A stretch of DNA of 64,000 nt. Origin: Clavaria fumosa (Eukaryota; Basidiomycota; Agaricomycetes; Agaricales; Clavariaceae). The stretch covers positions 62,001 to 126,000 of the forward strand of contig OX637799.1 of the NCBI GenBank assembly GCA_951802425.1, in the 5' to 3' direction. The notes beneath the pieces are model-generated. The model searched no databases. It had not been told where the DNA came from and was given only the letters and a program-made list of their open reading frames with translations. A program made the position numbers and the translations under genes. Below, in pieces: positions 21,901-32,578 of this stretch; position 1 is the stretch's first letter; every line of letters begins with the position of its first letter.

Positions 21901-22214
21901 TACCCTGCACCCAATTCAAGAACCACCTCGCCTGGAGTGATCTCGCCTCTCTCGCGGGTATGCATGACCCGGACGATTTCGTCAGCATGTTTGATGAGTA
22001 TGTCTTCCTCCATGGGAAAGAGATAGTATTCCGGGGCATCGGTAGTAATTGTGTCGTAAAGCCTCAGCCCTCGCTCGTCGTACAAGAGTACAGTTGGCAT
22101 CGACTTCTCCCCGAAAGGGCGCCGGAGTGCAGTGCGGAGTTCGTCCCTGGGAGACGCGTCGTACACACTGCCGTCGACGTGCAGAGGTCGAATATCCATA
22201 ATTTCGGGTGCCAT
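18936..22214 (-). CDS. egt1: Ergothioneine biosynthesis protein 1 (EgtD-EgtB fusion)
   Basis: Twelve exons: 22214-21904, 21786-21116, 21064-20949, 20898-20497, 20432-20421, 20361-20320, 20265-20077, 20020-19634, 19578-19376, 19319-19203, 19147-19108, 19058-18936. They sum to 2613 nt (870 residues) with all phases consistent. The start is the first ATG in frame. N-terminal EgtD-like SAM methyltransferase: LELGAG at the exon 1/2 junction, LGSSLGNFSREE, GLDHDNDPHKV. This makes hercynine from histidine. Then a DinB-like domain with HEAWHAE, the HxxxHxE iron ligand motif of EgtB sulfoxide synthase, joining cysteine to hercynine. C-terminal FGE-sulfatase fold: GHEFGWDNE, GRLPTDAELRV, GGVWEWTSTVFD, GGSYATIPRIADRRT. 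A 12-nt exon encodes YIFE. The product protects against oxidants; cytosolic. The closing C-S lyase gene is not in this window. Confidence 0.95.
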
Positions 22215-23431
22215 AATTGAGAGAAACCGCAAAGATAACTTGGGGGAAAGGACAAGCGGAGCGCCATTTTGCCAACTGGTGGGGATCTCGTATATAAAAT
22301 GTACTGGACCAGTGTGAGGCTGAAGAGAGACTTCGGAACTTGGTATATCTAATTACTCTTTTTACACGTACACGATGCCTTTTATGGAATAGACACGGGG
22401 ATAAATATGTCTATGACTAATTTATTTTTGCTAAAAATCATCACCTGTCTCGATATTTTATTTACAGCGCGGTCGCGTGATGCGGAGTCGTCCGACTTTG
22501 GGACGGATGCAAAAGCCACTCATTCAGGGGGTATTCCTGAGACCATTCAGGTAAATGAGACCCGAGGTAGACGGATCTGCAGGCTCTGCTCACATCTCAG
22601 ATAGAATGTGAGCCCTGCATACAGGCTCGTCTTGTGAATGTGATTATTGATCGGACCTACAAAGGTTCCCTCGACCAGTCGACACCGACACGGACGGAAA
22701 TGAAAAACGTAAAACCTTCAAAAGTCATTAGTGACGCGAGCGAAAATGCGGTCATACCAACACCAGTAGCCCACCCTGATCCACGGGCGAAAGTCATGCC
22801 TCCTCCGATGTCGAGTTCTGACAGGCCTTCGAGCGGCAATTCCATCAGAAAATGCATGACGATTGCTTGGAGCGTATCGACTCGGGCAGGCAGGTTTGAC
22901 AGCTCATGAGAAGAGTCAAGACATATGCGTGCGGATGACGCATGTGCATGCGTTTTGCCCCAGTATAAATTGTCGCACTTTGCACATGGGAAGTGTCACC
23001 GCAAGTGCCAAACGGGTCTGTGTGCTTAATCCGAAGAACCAGTGTGAGTAATCAGCAAACGCTCGATGCCACCCTTGGCGCCGAGTCCGCGAAAGGAACA
23101 AGGAGCAGGCAAAGCGCCTTCCTCATGACCAAGTCTTCGCCGAGAAGGATTGAGCAGATCATCCGGACATCTGCGAGATGAATCTTTGTGGGCGTTGATA
23201 TACGTTGATAGCTTGGGAAACCAACTGTGTCCATGTTTCCACGTTCACGAGCTCAAAAAGTTGACCAAATATTACCTGAACTCATCGCGGACAGCCAGAA
23301 TCCTTCTTGACACGGGGTCTCATGTCGAGATTTGCTGCATATTGTCAGTGACAAATAGTATCACACGCCTCTGCTGTTGAAAGACTATTGTGTGATGCAT
23401 AGATGTAAGTTGACATCCGAGTAACACCACG
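22215..23431 (-). other. Unresolved locus between egt1 and BTB gene
   Basis: No confident gene. Minus-strand pieces look protein-like: FGQLFELVNVETWTQLVSQA (about 23290-23200), DVRMICSILLGEDLVMRKAL (about 23170-23100) and ARVDTLQAIVMHFLMELPLE (about 22900-22800), with possible 50-110-bp introns between them. I could not build one phase-consistent model through all of them. Plus-strand frames are more likely shadows. The base composition is like the host genes, so a multi-exon gene or a decayed one is likely. Confidence 0.35.
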
Positions 23432-24626
23432 CTATGATCTTATGGCAAATACATCTGTGGCCAGGCGCGCCTCTAACCTCTGCCGGAATTCCTCCAGTGC
23501 CTGCACCTCCCTACAATTCGGGCTTCCCACGCCTTTCAAAGATTGCTCCGCGACTTTGACTTTCCCAATGATATCCCATGAGGGACAAGCGATGAATCGC
23601 GTCAACCGACACGCGTTCTCCCAGCGAGTTGTGCAGTGATAGCAGTGGTTGATCGGCGAATTTTGCTGCAGGTAATCCCAATACTTTGTCAAAGACCAAT
23701 GGCCCATGAACAAGCGCAACGTCTGCTGCGTGGTCAATTCGGGTGGGAGGCGGGGTATAACAGCTGTCAACGGGGATCGGACAGATGGGGCAGGCATGGA
23801 GTCACTAGGCGAGAAGATCCCTGGGATAGGGAGGACGGGCTCCATGGCCCCGAGCTGAGCATAGTAACCCGCGCCCTGTAGTTCCTTGATGCCGTGCTTG
23901 TCACCAGCGATGATCGCCGACACCGGGGGGATGTCGCCCAGCTTCTGCAAGCCTGCGATCCACGTCTTAACAACTGCGTCGCGCGTGGCAGTGTGCCCGC
24001 ACGCGACGGCTGCATCGAGAATACGCCCGAGCTCTGTGGCGCTGAGCGCATTGCGCCGCTTGCTGAACGCGCGCTGGTGTACCATCTCGACCGCCCATTT
24101 CTCAACAGACTCGAAGAGGTACTTGTGCGCAATCGCACAGAGGGTGAGCAACGTTTCAAGGCCGCGCTCTTTGGATGTTGACACCACGTGCAGGTCGTAC
24201 GGTCTGTGAGGTTAGAGGTTGGTGTGGTCCATCCGGTGAGGTGGGAATGTACGCACAATGCGTAGAGGACACACAGCAGTGATCGAAACTCTTCCGGGGA
24301 ATCCCCGTGGAGGATCACAGGATTCTCGTCGCTATCACCCTCAACAGAAGCTGGTCCGCAAGGTATTGAGAGAATGTTTTCGAAGGCAGATGACCCTCTG
24401 CAGAGCATGATTTTATGAATCTGACGGGCTATATGAAGCTGTCGCAGTACCACGTTTGAAAAATCCATACCTTGAATAGCACGTTGTCCACCAGGATCAC
24501 ACAGTCACCAGTATCTTTGTACCATAGGGGATCTCGAGTTATCAATCGATTTTCTTGGGAAACGGTGGAATCATTTGATGACTGTGTTTCTTCGAATCCG
24601 TCATCACGGGGAGACTGGCAGTCCAT
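23432..24626 (-). CDS. BTB/POZ domain protein
   Basis: Three exons, 24626-24471, 24420-24257 and 24203-23432, give 363 residues; introns 50 and 53 bp, phases consistent. Residues 35-115 read as the BTB fold found in many agaricomycete proteins: WYKDTGDCVILVDNVLFK, then HKIMLCRGSSAFENIL, PVILHGDSPEEFRSLLCVLY, then LLTLCAIAHKYLFESVEKWA. The remainder is helical without Kelch, MATH or other partner domain. Such proteins are expanded in basidiomycetes; BTB domains mediate dimerisation and often Cul3 binding, but no specific role can be given here. Head-to-head with eIF3i, 113 bp between start codons. Confidence 0.85.
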
Positions 24627-24739
24627 GTCCGTCAAACACGGACGATGGTGGAAGTTGAGTCAAAGCATGAGCGTGAAGCGCCATGAAAGGAAACGTGTCG
24701 CGGAGCTTAGTCAGTGCATTTCCGTGTGCGACGACCAGC
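24627..24739. promoter_or_regulatory. Compact divergent promoter (BTB / eIF3i)
   Basis: Only 113 bp separate the two start codons, so both 5' UTRs and core promoters must overlap in this interval or extend into each other's coding regions. No TATA box is evident. It contains three ATG triplets in the eIF3i direction upstream of the proposed start (for example within GTCAAAGCATGAGCG), so the transcription start must lie close to 24740 or the mRNA has short upstream frames. Confidence 0.6.
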
Positions 24740-26187
24740 ATGGTGAGTACATGAGGTTGCCTTGGACAGTTATTGATTGACGACTGCTTTGTTTGCAGAG
24801 ACCTATTCTACTGCAAGGTGCCGTTTTACGACGCAATAGCATTCTATAAGCTGATGGGTTTTACTGCGTAAAGGCCATGAGCGGTCTTTGACACAAATTA
24901 AATTTAATGCAGACGGAGACCTGCTGTTCACATGTTCAAAAGACGACAGTATCAACGTCTGGTTTTCACATAACGGAGAGCGATTGGGGACATATGAGGG
25001 GCACAATGGCGCCATATGGACAGTGGACGTTGATTGTAAGTGTATTCCGTTATAGACGGATCCTCCGCACTGCCCGTGTTCTACAGCGTGCTCATCTCCA
25101 GTATTTCAACAGCAAAATCACGCTTTCTTGTGTCTGGATCCGCAGATAACACAATGCGGCTGTGGTCAGTCCAGACGGGCAAGTGTCTGTTCACGTGGGA
25201 GTTCCCGACCGCCGTGAAGCGAGTCGCGTTCAGCGACGATGATGAGCAGATCGTGTGTGCCACCGAGCAGCGGATGGGCCATCAGGGCGCCATACGTGTG
25301 TTCCGCATTGATCGCGATGGAGATGGGTCGAATCGTTACGTATTGAAGCTCGTGTCCAATGCACCAGCGTTGTTCTCGAATCTTAGAACACGGATCGCTG
25401 ACGCCGGTGCACAACAACAGAATCCGAGGAGCCAGCCCACATGTTCCATCCAGTCAGCTCCAAGGTCACCGTGTGCGCGTTCACGTACATGCCTGGCATC
25501 ATTGTCACAGGACACGAGTCAGGCAAGGTGGCGCTGTTCGACGTCAAAACGGGCGACGAGATCAATAGTAACGAGCGTGCTCATATGGATGTAATCACGG
25601 ATATGCAACTCAGTAAGGATCGGACATACTTGATCACAAGTAGTAAAGACAAGACTGCACGGGTTCGTGATAATCCTGGAATTCTGCAAATATCTAAACA
25701 ACATCCATGTACTGTGCAGATACACGACACTAAGACCCTAATGGTCCTTAAAACCTTTACAACTGAAACGCAATTGAACAGCGCCGCTCTTGCACCCGAC
25801 AGACCCTATGTGAGTTTTCTCTGAGTTGTTTCGCGTGTCCTCCCCACCTGTGTAATCCGCAGGTCCTCTTGGGGGGCGGGCAGGAAGCGAGCGCTGTCAC
25901 AACCACGTCTTTACGACAAGGCAAATTCGAGACACGATTCTGGCACAAGGTCTTTGAGGAAGAGGTAGGCCGAGTTAAAGGTCATTTTGGGCCTATCAAT
26001 ACGTGCGTTTCGCTCTTGAATCTTGCTGATTGTGTTGTCCTGAACTCTGTCGTATCCAAGAATTGCTGTGCATCCCGCAGGAATTGGTTATGCATCCGGC
26101 GGCGAGGACGGTTTTGTACGCGTGCACCATTTTGATGACGGCTATTTCAAGGCAAAGCCATATGGCGATCAGGATATTGATGATTGA
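24740..26187 (+). CDS. TIF34: Translation initiation factor eIF3 subunit i (WD40)
   Basis: Eight exons: 24740-24742, 24799-24817, 24874-25039, 25102-25334, 25421-25662, 25720-25809, 25863-26002 and 26061-26187; 1020 nt, 339 residues, the normal length of the family. The first coding exon is just the ATG and the second has 19 nt (MRPILLQGHERS). Seven-bladed WD40 propeller; recognisable blocks are [65 protein letters not shown], the hallmark VLLGGGQEA followed by [16 protein letters not shown] and [16 protein letters not shown]. eIF3i binds eIF3b/g in the 43S preinitiation complex in the cytoplasm. Exon 4/5 borders (around SNQSEEP) are the least certain. Confidence 0.93.
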
Positions 26188-26503
26188 GTTAGCCCAGTTG
26201 GACTGGTCCATTTATGTGCCTGCATTAGCGGTGTAGGACATGAGGCGCTGCGAAAAGTCATTGAGCGCCATGCACCAGCGACTACACCGCTACCCCTCTA
26301 AGTTACTGTCTCCGCTACGGTGCTTCCCAGTAAGGCAATTTGCTGACTAACTGATCGGGGACGCCCGAATTTAGCCCCTAAGGGTAAAGTACACTTCACT
26401 GCTCAAGCCAGCCAGCAAGGCCCTCCATGCTGTTACCAGAGCTCTGCCTCAAGGAAAGGTCATTGCGCGACCGTTGTCACAGGCAACTTTCTTCTTCCTC
26501 TCG

Positions 26504-27968
26504 ATGCCATTCCGCTTAGCAGAAATGATGACGCCGCTCTGCATGCTATATCTCTCCTTGTTGATGCTGCCCCACGCCTTGGCCTCCAAAAGTGTGATGA
26601 GCGCTGCGCGCCCATCGGCTATTCCTGCTTCGAGGCGGGTGCCCCCGGAGGGCTACTATGATCCGCACAAGGGTGGAGGGAACACTCTTACCGTAAGCCC
26701 TGCTACGTCACTTAGCCCATCGTGACAAGTTGCCAATCTGCTGCGTTGTCCATCCTTTCATCACCAGATTGTTAACAATACTTTCCCTGAGGGTCTGGGA
26801 GAACCCTTGAATGCTATCATTTCCGGCGCCTCTGATCCAGCAGTCCTCATCAATTCGCAGGATAACGGAGGCCTTGTAAATTTTTTCTTGTACGCAACCT
26901 GCACATTTATTCTCTGGCCACCATGTAGAACTAAATACAATCCAGATCAATAGGTTTTGCACCGGAATGTCTGGGGCAATCCTCAGGTAGCACCCAATCT
27001 GCTAATCTTGGAGATGGCCGCAAAAATCGTGACTATTTTAGTCCACGTATTTCTCTACTACCCAGTCCGCTGATTCTCATCAACCTTTGACAGGGGTCCA
27101 AACTTCGCTTATGCGGTGGGCTTATGGTGACCCAATCCTCGGCTCCTGTAAAGAGTCTGTGATGGGTGGCAACCACTTCAGATACTGGGTACAAAATGGA
27201 TCATTGGCGAACAGGCAGGCGTTGACGTTCTCATCGCGTCATTCCTGAGCTTTTTGGGCTTACGGGCCCCTTTGCTATAGCGGAGCCATTTTTATGGCCG
27301 CATCGTATGAAATGTCCGCCAAATGTGTGTTCACATCTCTCTGGTCACCATCGGGTTCTGGCCTAACTCGCGTGCGAATTAACAGTTGGACATGATATAA
27401 TCCCTAATGGGTTCGCTCTAAGCGCTCCCTCTATTCTATCCTTATCCAATCTTATTCTTTCTTTCTCTTTTTTTTCTCCCGCAAACCCAGTTACAATCTA
27501 GGAAGGTCAACTGACCTCGCCTTTCGCGCCTCCCTTGACAGTTGTTGATTTTCTTTATTCGCAGAGACTACCTTGTTGGGAATATTACCAACCAGGCGGT
27601 GCCGACATTGCAACTCGGTCAAATAGCGGAGTACTCAACACTGCCGGCGCTGACGACGTCCGAGAACTACACGTACCAAACGACCGTCCGCTATGTTTCT
27701 GGTCTGCTCGGCAACACGAGCGACGGCATCAACCACTACTTGACAGTTTCAGTAGATGGCGCGCCCGCAATCGACGGGCTTGTTGCCGTCCTAAAGGTCG
27801 CTATCGTCGGTAGACCGTATGTTTACTTCTCCTTGTCTTTCTGGTTCCTTCTGACCCTCTTCCGACCGCAGAAGTTCGAGTGCGAGTATAAGATGGCGAC
27901 CCAGTCCTGTCGTCTATGGCAGTATCCTTTGCGTGTCCTTGCTGTCACAGCTGTCACCCCTTCTCTAA
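26504..27968 (+). CDS. Secreted, probably GPI-anchored agaricomycete protein
   Basis: Eight exons: 26504-26692, 26768-26889, 26946-27028, 27094-27214, 27281-27324, 27386-27410, 27565-27816, 27872-27968; 933 nt, 310 residues, all phases consistent. One intron (27215-27280) would use a GC donor. Start is the first ATG; ATGs at 26525 and 26528 give the same signal peptide (MLYLSLLMLPHALAS). Blocks: GLGEPLNAIISGASDPAVL, FAPECLGQSSGS, RWAYGDPILGSCKESVMGG, NHFRYWVQNG, SGAIFMAASYE, DYLVGNIT, YVSGLLGNTSDGINHYL, IDGLVAVLKV. This matches a family of secreted proteins common in agaricomycetes whose function is unknown. The C-terminus is Ser-rich and ends in a hydrophobic stretch, fitting a GPI signal. 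No catalytic motif seen. Confidence 0.82.
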
Positions 27969-28180
27969 GTCTTATATCGGATACGGACATTGCAAACGAA
28001 TGCTCGACTTGATATGGATGCGGTTGTACCGATCACATACTCTTAGAGAGTTCACGCCCTCGTTCACGACTGTAGAGCCACACAATCCAATATCCCTTTT
28101 GCCTTATAAAATTCGTAATTCGAGTTGATATGACCACGTGATTATGACATCACAAGCTCAAAGCGGAGCCTCTCCGCGGA

Positions 28181-28187
28181 ATATAAA
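28181..28187 (+). promoter_or_regulatory. TATA-like box of the LPG-repeat gene
   Basis: TATAAAG lies about 53 bp upstream of the proposed start ATG at 28240, in a suitable position for a core promoter; the spacing to a transcription start is not known. Confidence 0.45.
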
Positions 28188-28239
28188 GAGTACTCCAACA
28201 GGGCAAACTTCTCTTTTCTTCCACACAAACTTGTTCTTC

Positions 28240-29648
28240 ATGTCATCCATTTCAACAGCACCGATTCTCCTGTCTCCGACACCCACTGACGAATGGGCAC
28301 AAGATACCACCGCCGCGCTACATTCTACATCCACTAGCGGCGTGGAGAGCAATAATAACAGCGATGCTGCTGAAAAGACACCGATGGTGCGCTTCCCAAG
28401 CAGCGGCCCCAGTCCACCAGGAGGTTATCCATTTTCGGCTGAGGACTGCGAGCAGCACATGTACGATGGCGGCCTAGGGAAGAGTCCCAAAGAGGTGCTC
28501 GCCTCCGCTGGTGCCCAGATCATCGAAACTTCCAAGTGGTACATCCCGCAGGCCCATCAGGCGTTAATCAACGCTGGCCAGACCGCCAAGGCGTACCTGC
28601 CCGTCGCCGTGGCGGCATATATTCGTTCGCGTCCTTTTCTCCCATCTATCGGTCCTGTGGGGGGGCTCTGACCTTGGATTTGTTATTTGTAGCGGGTACG
28701 ACCAGCGGTGCCTCCACTGGCGCCTATTATGAAGTTCCGGAAGCACACCCCTACGAGCACTCTGATGGACTGGAGGCCCTTCCAGGTAGTGTGAACGAGG
28801 CAGACATCACGAAGTTGCCAGATGAGAAGGCGCTCGCAGACGTCTCAACTCAGAAAGCAGAAACGCATACAACCGAAGACACAGCCGTCAAGACTCAGGA
28901 TAATGCAGAAGTATCGCCTCTGTCCTCAGAAGTTAGGGGCACGCAACCGTATGAACATACTAGCGGAGTATGCGCGCTTCTCGGGAATGCGAACGAGGCG
29001 AAGGGAAGTGGTGCTGACCAGGAGTCGGTGCTGATCGGTGTGGCACAGTCACCTGATACGGCGTTGGAAATGCAAGGTGAATTGCTTCTAGCAGTGCTTT
29101 ATTGGTGATGAAGCTTTGATATGGCTTGCGCAGGCGAGGGACCTTTGAAGAAACCATACGGTCCGTTCTGATGCGTGTTTCGTGCAGTTTTCATTTGAGC
29201 TGAGAACACCGCGTAGGTGTACCCAATGACAACAAAGACGTTGACCAAAATCTCCTCATCACAGTCTCGGATGCAGACGTCGCAGCGGGAGCACCAGTTC
29301 GAGAGACGCGACACGTAACGTACTCTTTTGTGCTCTTTGAGACCGTGTCTCTTTAAACGTGTTCGACAGAAACAACAAGGAACGAGAAAACATATTAATA
29401 TCCAGCCGAGTCAGGCAGCCAGGCAAGGACCAGCAGACAAGTACGCGCAAGCCGCGAAGGTAGCACTTCCCGCACCTGGAGCCGTGCGCTCCGCCGAACA
29501 AACGGAGAGTGGAAAAGAAGCAGGGGGAAAACACAAGGTGGGCATGAAGGATCGCATCAAGGGCGAGACGATGGTGGTTATGGGTAAGCTGGGACACAAG
29601 GAAGCCAAGGTAGCAGAGGGGAAGAGAATCTTGAGTGGTGAAGCTTAA
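28240..29648 (+). CDS. LPG-repeat, low-complexity protein of unknown function
   Basis: Four exons, 28240-28624, 28693-29076, 29217-29314 and 29370-29648, give 1146 nt and 381 residues with consistent phases. After an N-terminal Ser/Thr-rich part comes ASAGAQIIETSKWYIPQAHQ, then two copies of a degenerate motif (YEHSDGLEALPGSVNEADIT..LPDEKA and YEHTSGVCALLGNANEAKG), then a lysine-rich tail ending KDRIKGETMVVMGKLGH and EAKVAEGKRILSGEA. The tail resembles the CsbD/LEA-like GxxKxxxGK pattern. I know such proteins from agaricomycete genomes but no function; stress-related hydrophilin-like behaviour is only a guess. The third exon is the weakest part of the model. Confidence 0.75.
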
Positions 29649-29850
29649 TAATAATGACGTGCCACTCCAGCTTAGCGAGTGATGTAGCATATTCATATTC
29701 TCCAACATAGTGCAATTCTTGCAATGGAGTGAAGGGAATTAATTGATATTGGCCCGATGTGATTAGCTTTGCCTGAATAAGACTGATGATCAGCCGAGCT
29801 TGATTATCACTGGTAAAGGTTCCTACCGAGCTGCATGCGCGCCGTGACAT

Positions 29851-30294
29851 TCATTTCTTCGCCTTCTCAACATCTTTCTTGTTTCTTTTAGGACGCTGTA
29901 TCCCAATAGACACTTCTGTGACACCGTCATAATCCATGCCAGCGCTGTCCTCGAAGCGCCTCCTGAACCTGCCCAGTCTGCCAGAAGCGCCATCCTCACG
30001 CTCCGTGCCGGCGCCATCGTCTTCTATCCACATTGAAGAGTTCCAAGCCGGGCTATTCGTCACGTCGCGTGTCAGGCGGAGCACCCCGCGCGGAGACGTC
30101 GTCCAGTGCGTGAACGTGCTGCCGTCGGCGCGTACTACGAGCTGGGGGAACTCGGGTACGCACGGCGCTGGCAGGCTGGGCGTGCGCCGTCGTAAAACGT
30201 GGCTTCTTCCGTATGGAGAAGAAGACTTAGCCCGTCGAAGGATGAAGATTGGAGGTCGACGGGCGATGGATTCAAGTCTCGCAGCGACAGTCAT
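29851..30294 (-). CDS. MRPL36: Mitochondrial large-subunit ribosomal protein bL31m
   Basis: Single exon, 147 residues from ATG 30294. The motif RADGSTFTHWTTSPRG followed by VLRLTRDVTNSPAWN is characteristic of the fungal mitochondrial bL31 family (yeast Mrpl36). The first 30 residues are basic and lack acids except one (ARLESIARRPPIFILRRAK), fitting a mitochondrial targeting sequence. The C-terminus is charged: GRLGRFRRRFEDSAGMDYDG. An upstream in-frame extension to 30369 starts at a non-ATG codon and is not used. It is divergent from the next gene with 83 bp between start codons and convergent with the LPG-repeat gene. Confidence 0.88.
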   Translation of the reverse strand: MTVAARLESIARRPPIFILRRAKSSSPYGRSHVLRRRTPSLPAPCVPEFPQLVVRADGSTFTHWTTSPRGVLRLTRDVTNSPAWNSSMWIEDDGAGTEREDGASGRLGRFRRRFEDSAGMDYDGVTEVSIGIQRPKRNKKDVEKAKK

Positions 30295-30377
30295 TCTGTG
30301 CAGTGATAGTTTCAAGTTTATGTAATCACGTGTGATGACGCGATGTAGCGCTCGAAATATGGAGCGCAAATGAAACG
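30295..30377. promoter_or_regulatory. 83-bp divergent promoter (bL31m / DUF5745-like)
   Basis: Only 83 bp separate start codons. It contains the palindromic pair ATCACGTGTGATGACG, including a CACGTG core at about 30327. No TATA box. Both transcripts must start inside it or within the genes. Confidence 0.55.
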
Positions 30378-31442
30378 ATGTATAGCGACGACCTGCGTCT
30401 ACTTCTCTCCCTCAACACGCTGCTCTCAGACCTCGCCATTCCTTTCACGCTGCGCTCACCGACGGAGCTCACGCCGTCGCTCCTGCTCGCAATCCTCGAG
30501 TCCCTGCTGCAGACGCGCCTATCGTTACCCTTCTCGCGCAGTTCAAACGACGACAAAATCCAGGCTGTGAAGGTCTTTCTTGGCGTGCTAGAGAGCGATG
30601 TGCTGCGTGTTGACGTCGGGCTCAGTGCCGTAGACCCGCGCCGGCTCGCCCGCGGCGAGGCGAAGGAATGCAACTACATTGCGAGGCTGCTGTGCTGGCT
30701 TGGCGACCAGAGGAAGGCCCGTACGTGGAGGGAAGGGAAGGCTAGCAGTAGCAGCACCCCATCATCGGTCGTGCGCCGTGCCGCTGACGAGGCACCTCGA
30801 TGGACGATGCCCGCGAGAACGGCTCACGACTCTGAATACCACGGACTCTGCGCTCACGACTACGACGCAGAGCCCGCGAACGCCGCTTTTCCTCTGTCAC
30901 ACCCGTCGGCGGCTCCCCTATCTACGCCCCGGTGTATTCATGAAGTTGGCGACGACTCGGAACTCGATCACGAGCTCGCGCAGGACCTCACAGGTTTCGT
31001 TTCTGCGCAGGACCTCACAGGTTTCGCTTCTGCGCAGGACCTCTCGGCGTCTGGTGAATGCTCTTGCTGGCTGAAACCAGCTGAGGGTGACATGACTACT
31101 GCCTCGCCCTTTTGCCGGTGCGGCCAAGATTTCTCTGTAACCCACGTATCGGATGAGTGTGTAGAGGGTGACATGAGTTTTCTCAACGACGACCTGAATC
31201 TATCGCCTGCTGAGTCGATCTTCAGTGAAGCAGAGCAGGATCACGGCACACCCGAGGTACCCGTTCTTTGTTGGTTCCAAGTCGCTTTCACCACTGATGG
31301 TTTGCCATATTAGCGATTTGGGAGGCCGATCACCAAACACACTTCGCCCACGCAGTATGCTCTTGCCGCACGGCATGAGCATGAGAAACTGGTGGCCGAG
31401 CTGGCAAGACGCAAGTTGCGCTTGCCCGTCTCTCCCCAATGA
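30378..31442 (+). CDS. DUF5745-like domain protein with C-terminal coiled coil
   Basis: Two exons, 30378-31256 and 31314-31442, give 335 residues; 57-bp intron. Residues 8-115 read LNTLLSDLAIPFTLRSPTEL, TPSLLLAILESLLQTRL, KIQAVKVFLGVLESDVL, DVGLSAVDPRRLARGEAKE and ARLLCWLG, which I recognise as the fungal domain of unknown function DUF5745 (a calponin-homology-like helical fold would fit). The middle is low complexity and has three AQDLTGF-type repeats of nine residues. Exon 2 adds HEHEKLVAELARRKLRLPV, a short coiled coil. Partner and role unknown; centrosomal or kinetochore association is conceivable from the CH-plus-coiled-coil layout but is not shown. Confidence 0.8.
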
Positions 31443-31764
31443 ATCGCTTCTTTTTGTTAGGGGTGATCCCTTTGCCAATGATCTCCGGGAAGTAGTATGC
31501 ACATAACATCACTTCAAGACGCATTTTGTCCATCACGCCTTCCGAATATTCGACTACTCTAGGTTCTCCACTTCCTGACACATCGTATAATTGATTGGTG
31601 TGGACAATTGGGCGCAATTTTTGTTTCCATAAGTTCAATTCGTGTACGGTGATTGCTGGTATTCACCAGAAGCATGTACAGATCATCAACATCATCATCA
31701 GTGTGTTGCGTGACTGGTGTCATGACGGGTGTCATACTCATATCAGAGTGAAAGACTAAGTTAA
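31443..31764. other. Convergent 3' UTR interval
   Basis: Between the DUF5745-like gene and the membrane protein gene. Frames on both strands lack coding character. If the alternative last exon of the membrane protein gene is used, that gene ends at 31765. Confidence 0.45.
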
Positions 31765-31835
31765 GCGGTAGTATATCCCACTCTGTAAGCAGCCGAATGT
31801 AAGTTGGCTTGGAAATTATTCAGGGGGGGACCTCC

Positions 31836-32578
31836 TCACCTTTGGACCCCACAACAATAGCAGACTCTGACAGACAACAACACAACGCCCATCCATGAAC
31901 ATATCACGGCTATGAGCACCATCCACACAGCACTTCCCCTACTGGTGGACAACATGGAGTTCGAAAGCGAGGCTATCTCATTGCGGACGATGATGAGGAC
32001 TGTCAGATCCAAGGCGAACATGAGAGTCGCAAGCACAGACGCGGAGATGGAGCAGATGAGCCCGATGATCGACGCGGCGTGTGATATGAGATAGAGCGAC
32101 GTAAGCATAGCGAGCAGCGCGAAGGCTGCTGCGACTAAATGCAACACAAGCACGCTGAACAGCGCGTTCGCGATGAGCGAGCCGAAGCTGCTGGGGAGGC
32201 GCGCAAGCTCGAGGACTTCGGGCGGGACTTGCCACTCGAGGCGCGGGCCAAAGCATTCGCTTATTAGTAATGTTGCCGGGTTGCGCAGGCTTCATCGTTT
32301 CTCCTTGGTTGTCATCCACCGTAAAATGGGGATAGTAGAGGCGGGACGAACCTGGTCGCGCAGATACCCCAGATACCGAAGCGCAGCTCGGTCGAGATGT
32401 CCCCATCTATCTTGTTGCTTGTTTCAGAGCGCACTGCGATGAACCACACGGACTTCACAATAGGTAGTGAGAGGCCAACGAGCAGAAGGAGCAGAAAGGT
32501 AACGAAGTGTAGGACAATTGAAGTGATAGCCAGACGCCAATGAGGGCGACGAGGGCTGAGAGTTTTGAAAGTCTGCAT
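31836..32578 (-). CDS. SUR7/PalI-type four-helix membrane protein
   Basis: Exons 32578-32352 and 32259-31836 give 216 residues; the 92-bp intron has a perfect TACTAAT branch site. First helix SIVLHFVTFLLLLLVGLSLP, then an extracellular loop with KSVWFIAV, ELRFGIWGICA (the G-W-G-C motif of claudin-like SUR7/PalI proteins) and LEWQVPPEVLELA, then three further helices: LFSVLVLHLVAAAFALLAML, AASIIGLICSISASVLATLM and AVWMVLIAVICSWMGVVLLS. It is related to Rim9/PalI (ambient-pH sensing) or eisosomal SUR7; the short C-terminal tail lacks PalI's long cytosolic domain. A GTGAGG donor overlaps the stop codon, so an alternative last exon ending 31765 is possible. Confidence 0.82.

Noticed and set aside
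21212..22039. 275-codon minus frame across egt1
   Set aside because: It is a shifted frame of egt1 exon 2 and its first intron; the EgtD motifs are in the other frame.
18936..32578. Ergothioneine biosynthetic cluster
   Set aside because: Neighbours are translation, ribosome, BTB and membrane genes; no C-S lyase (Egt2) or transporter is present.
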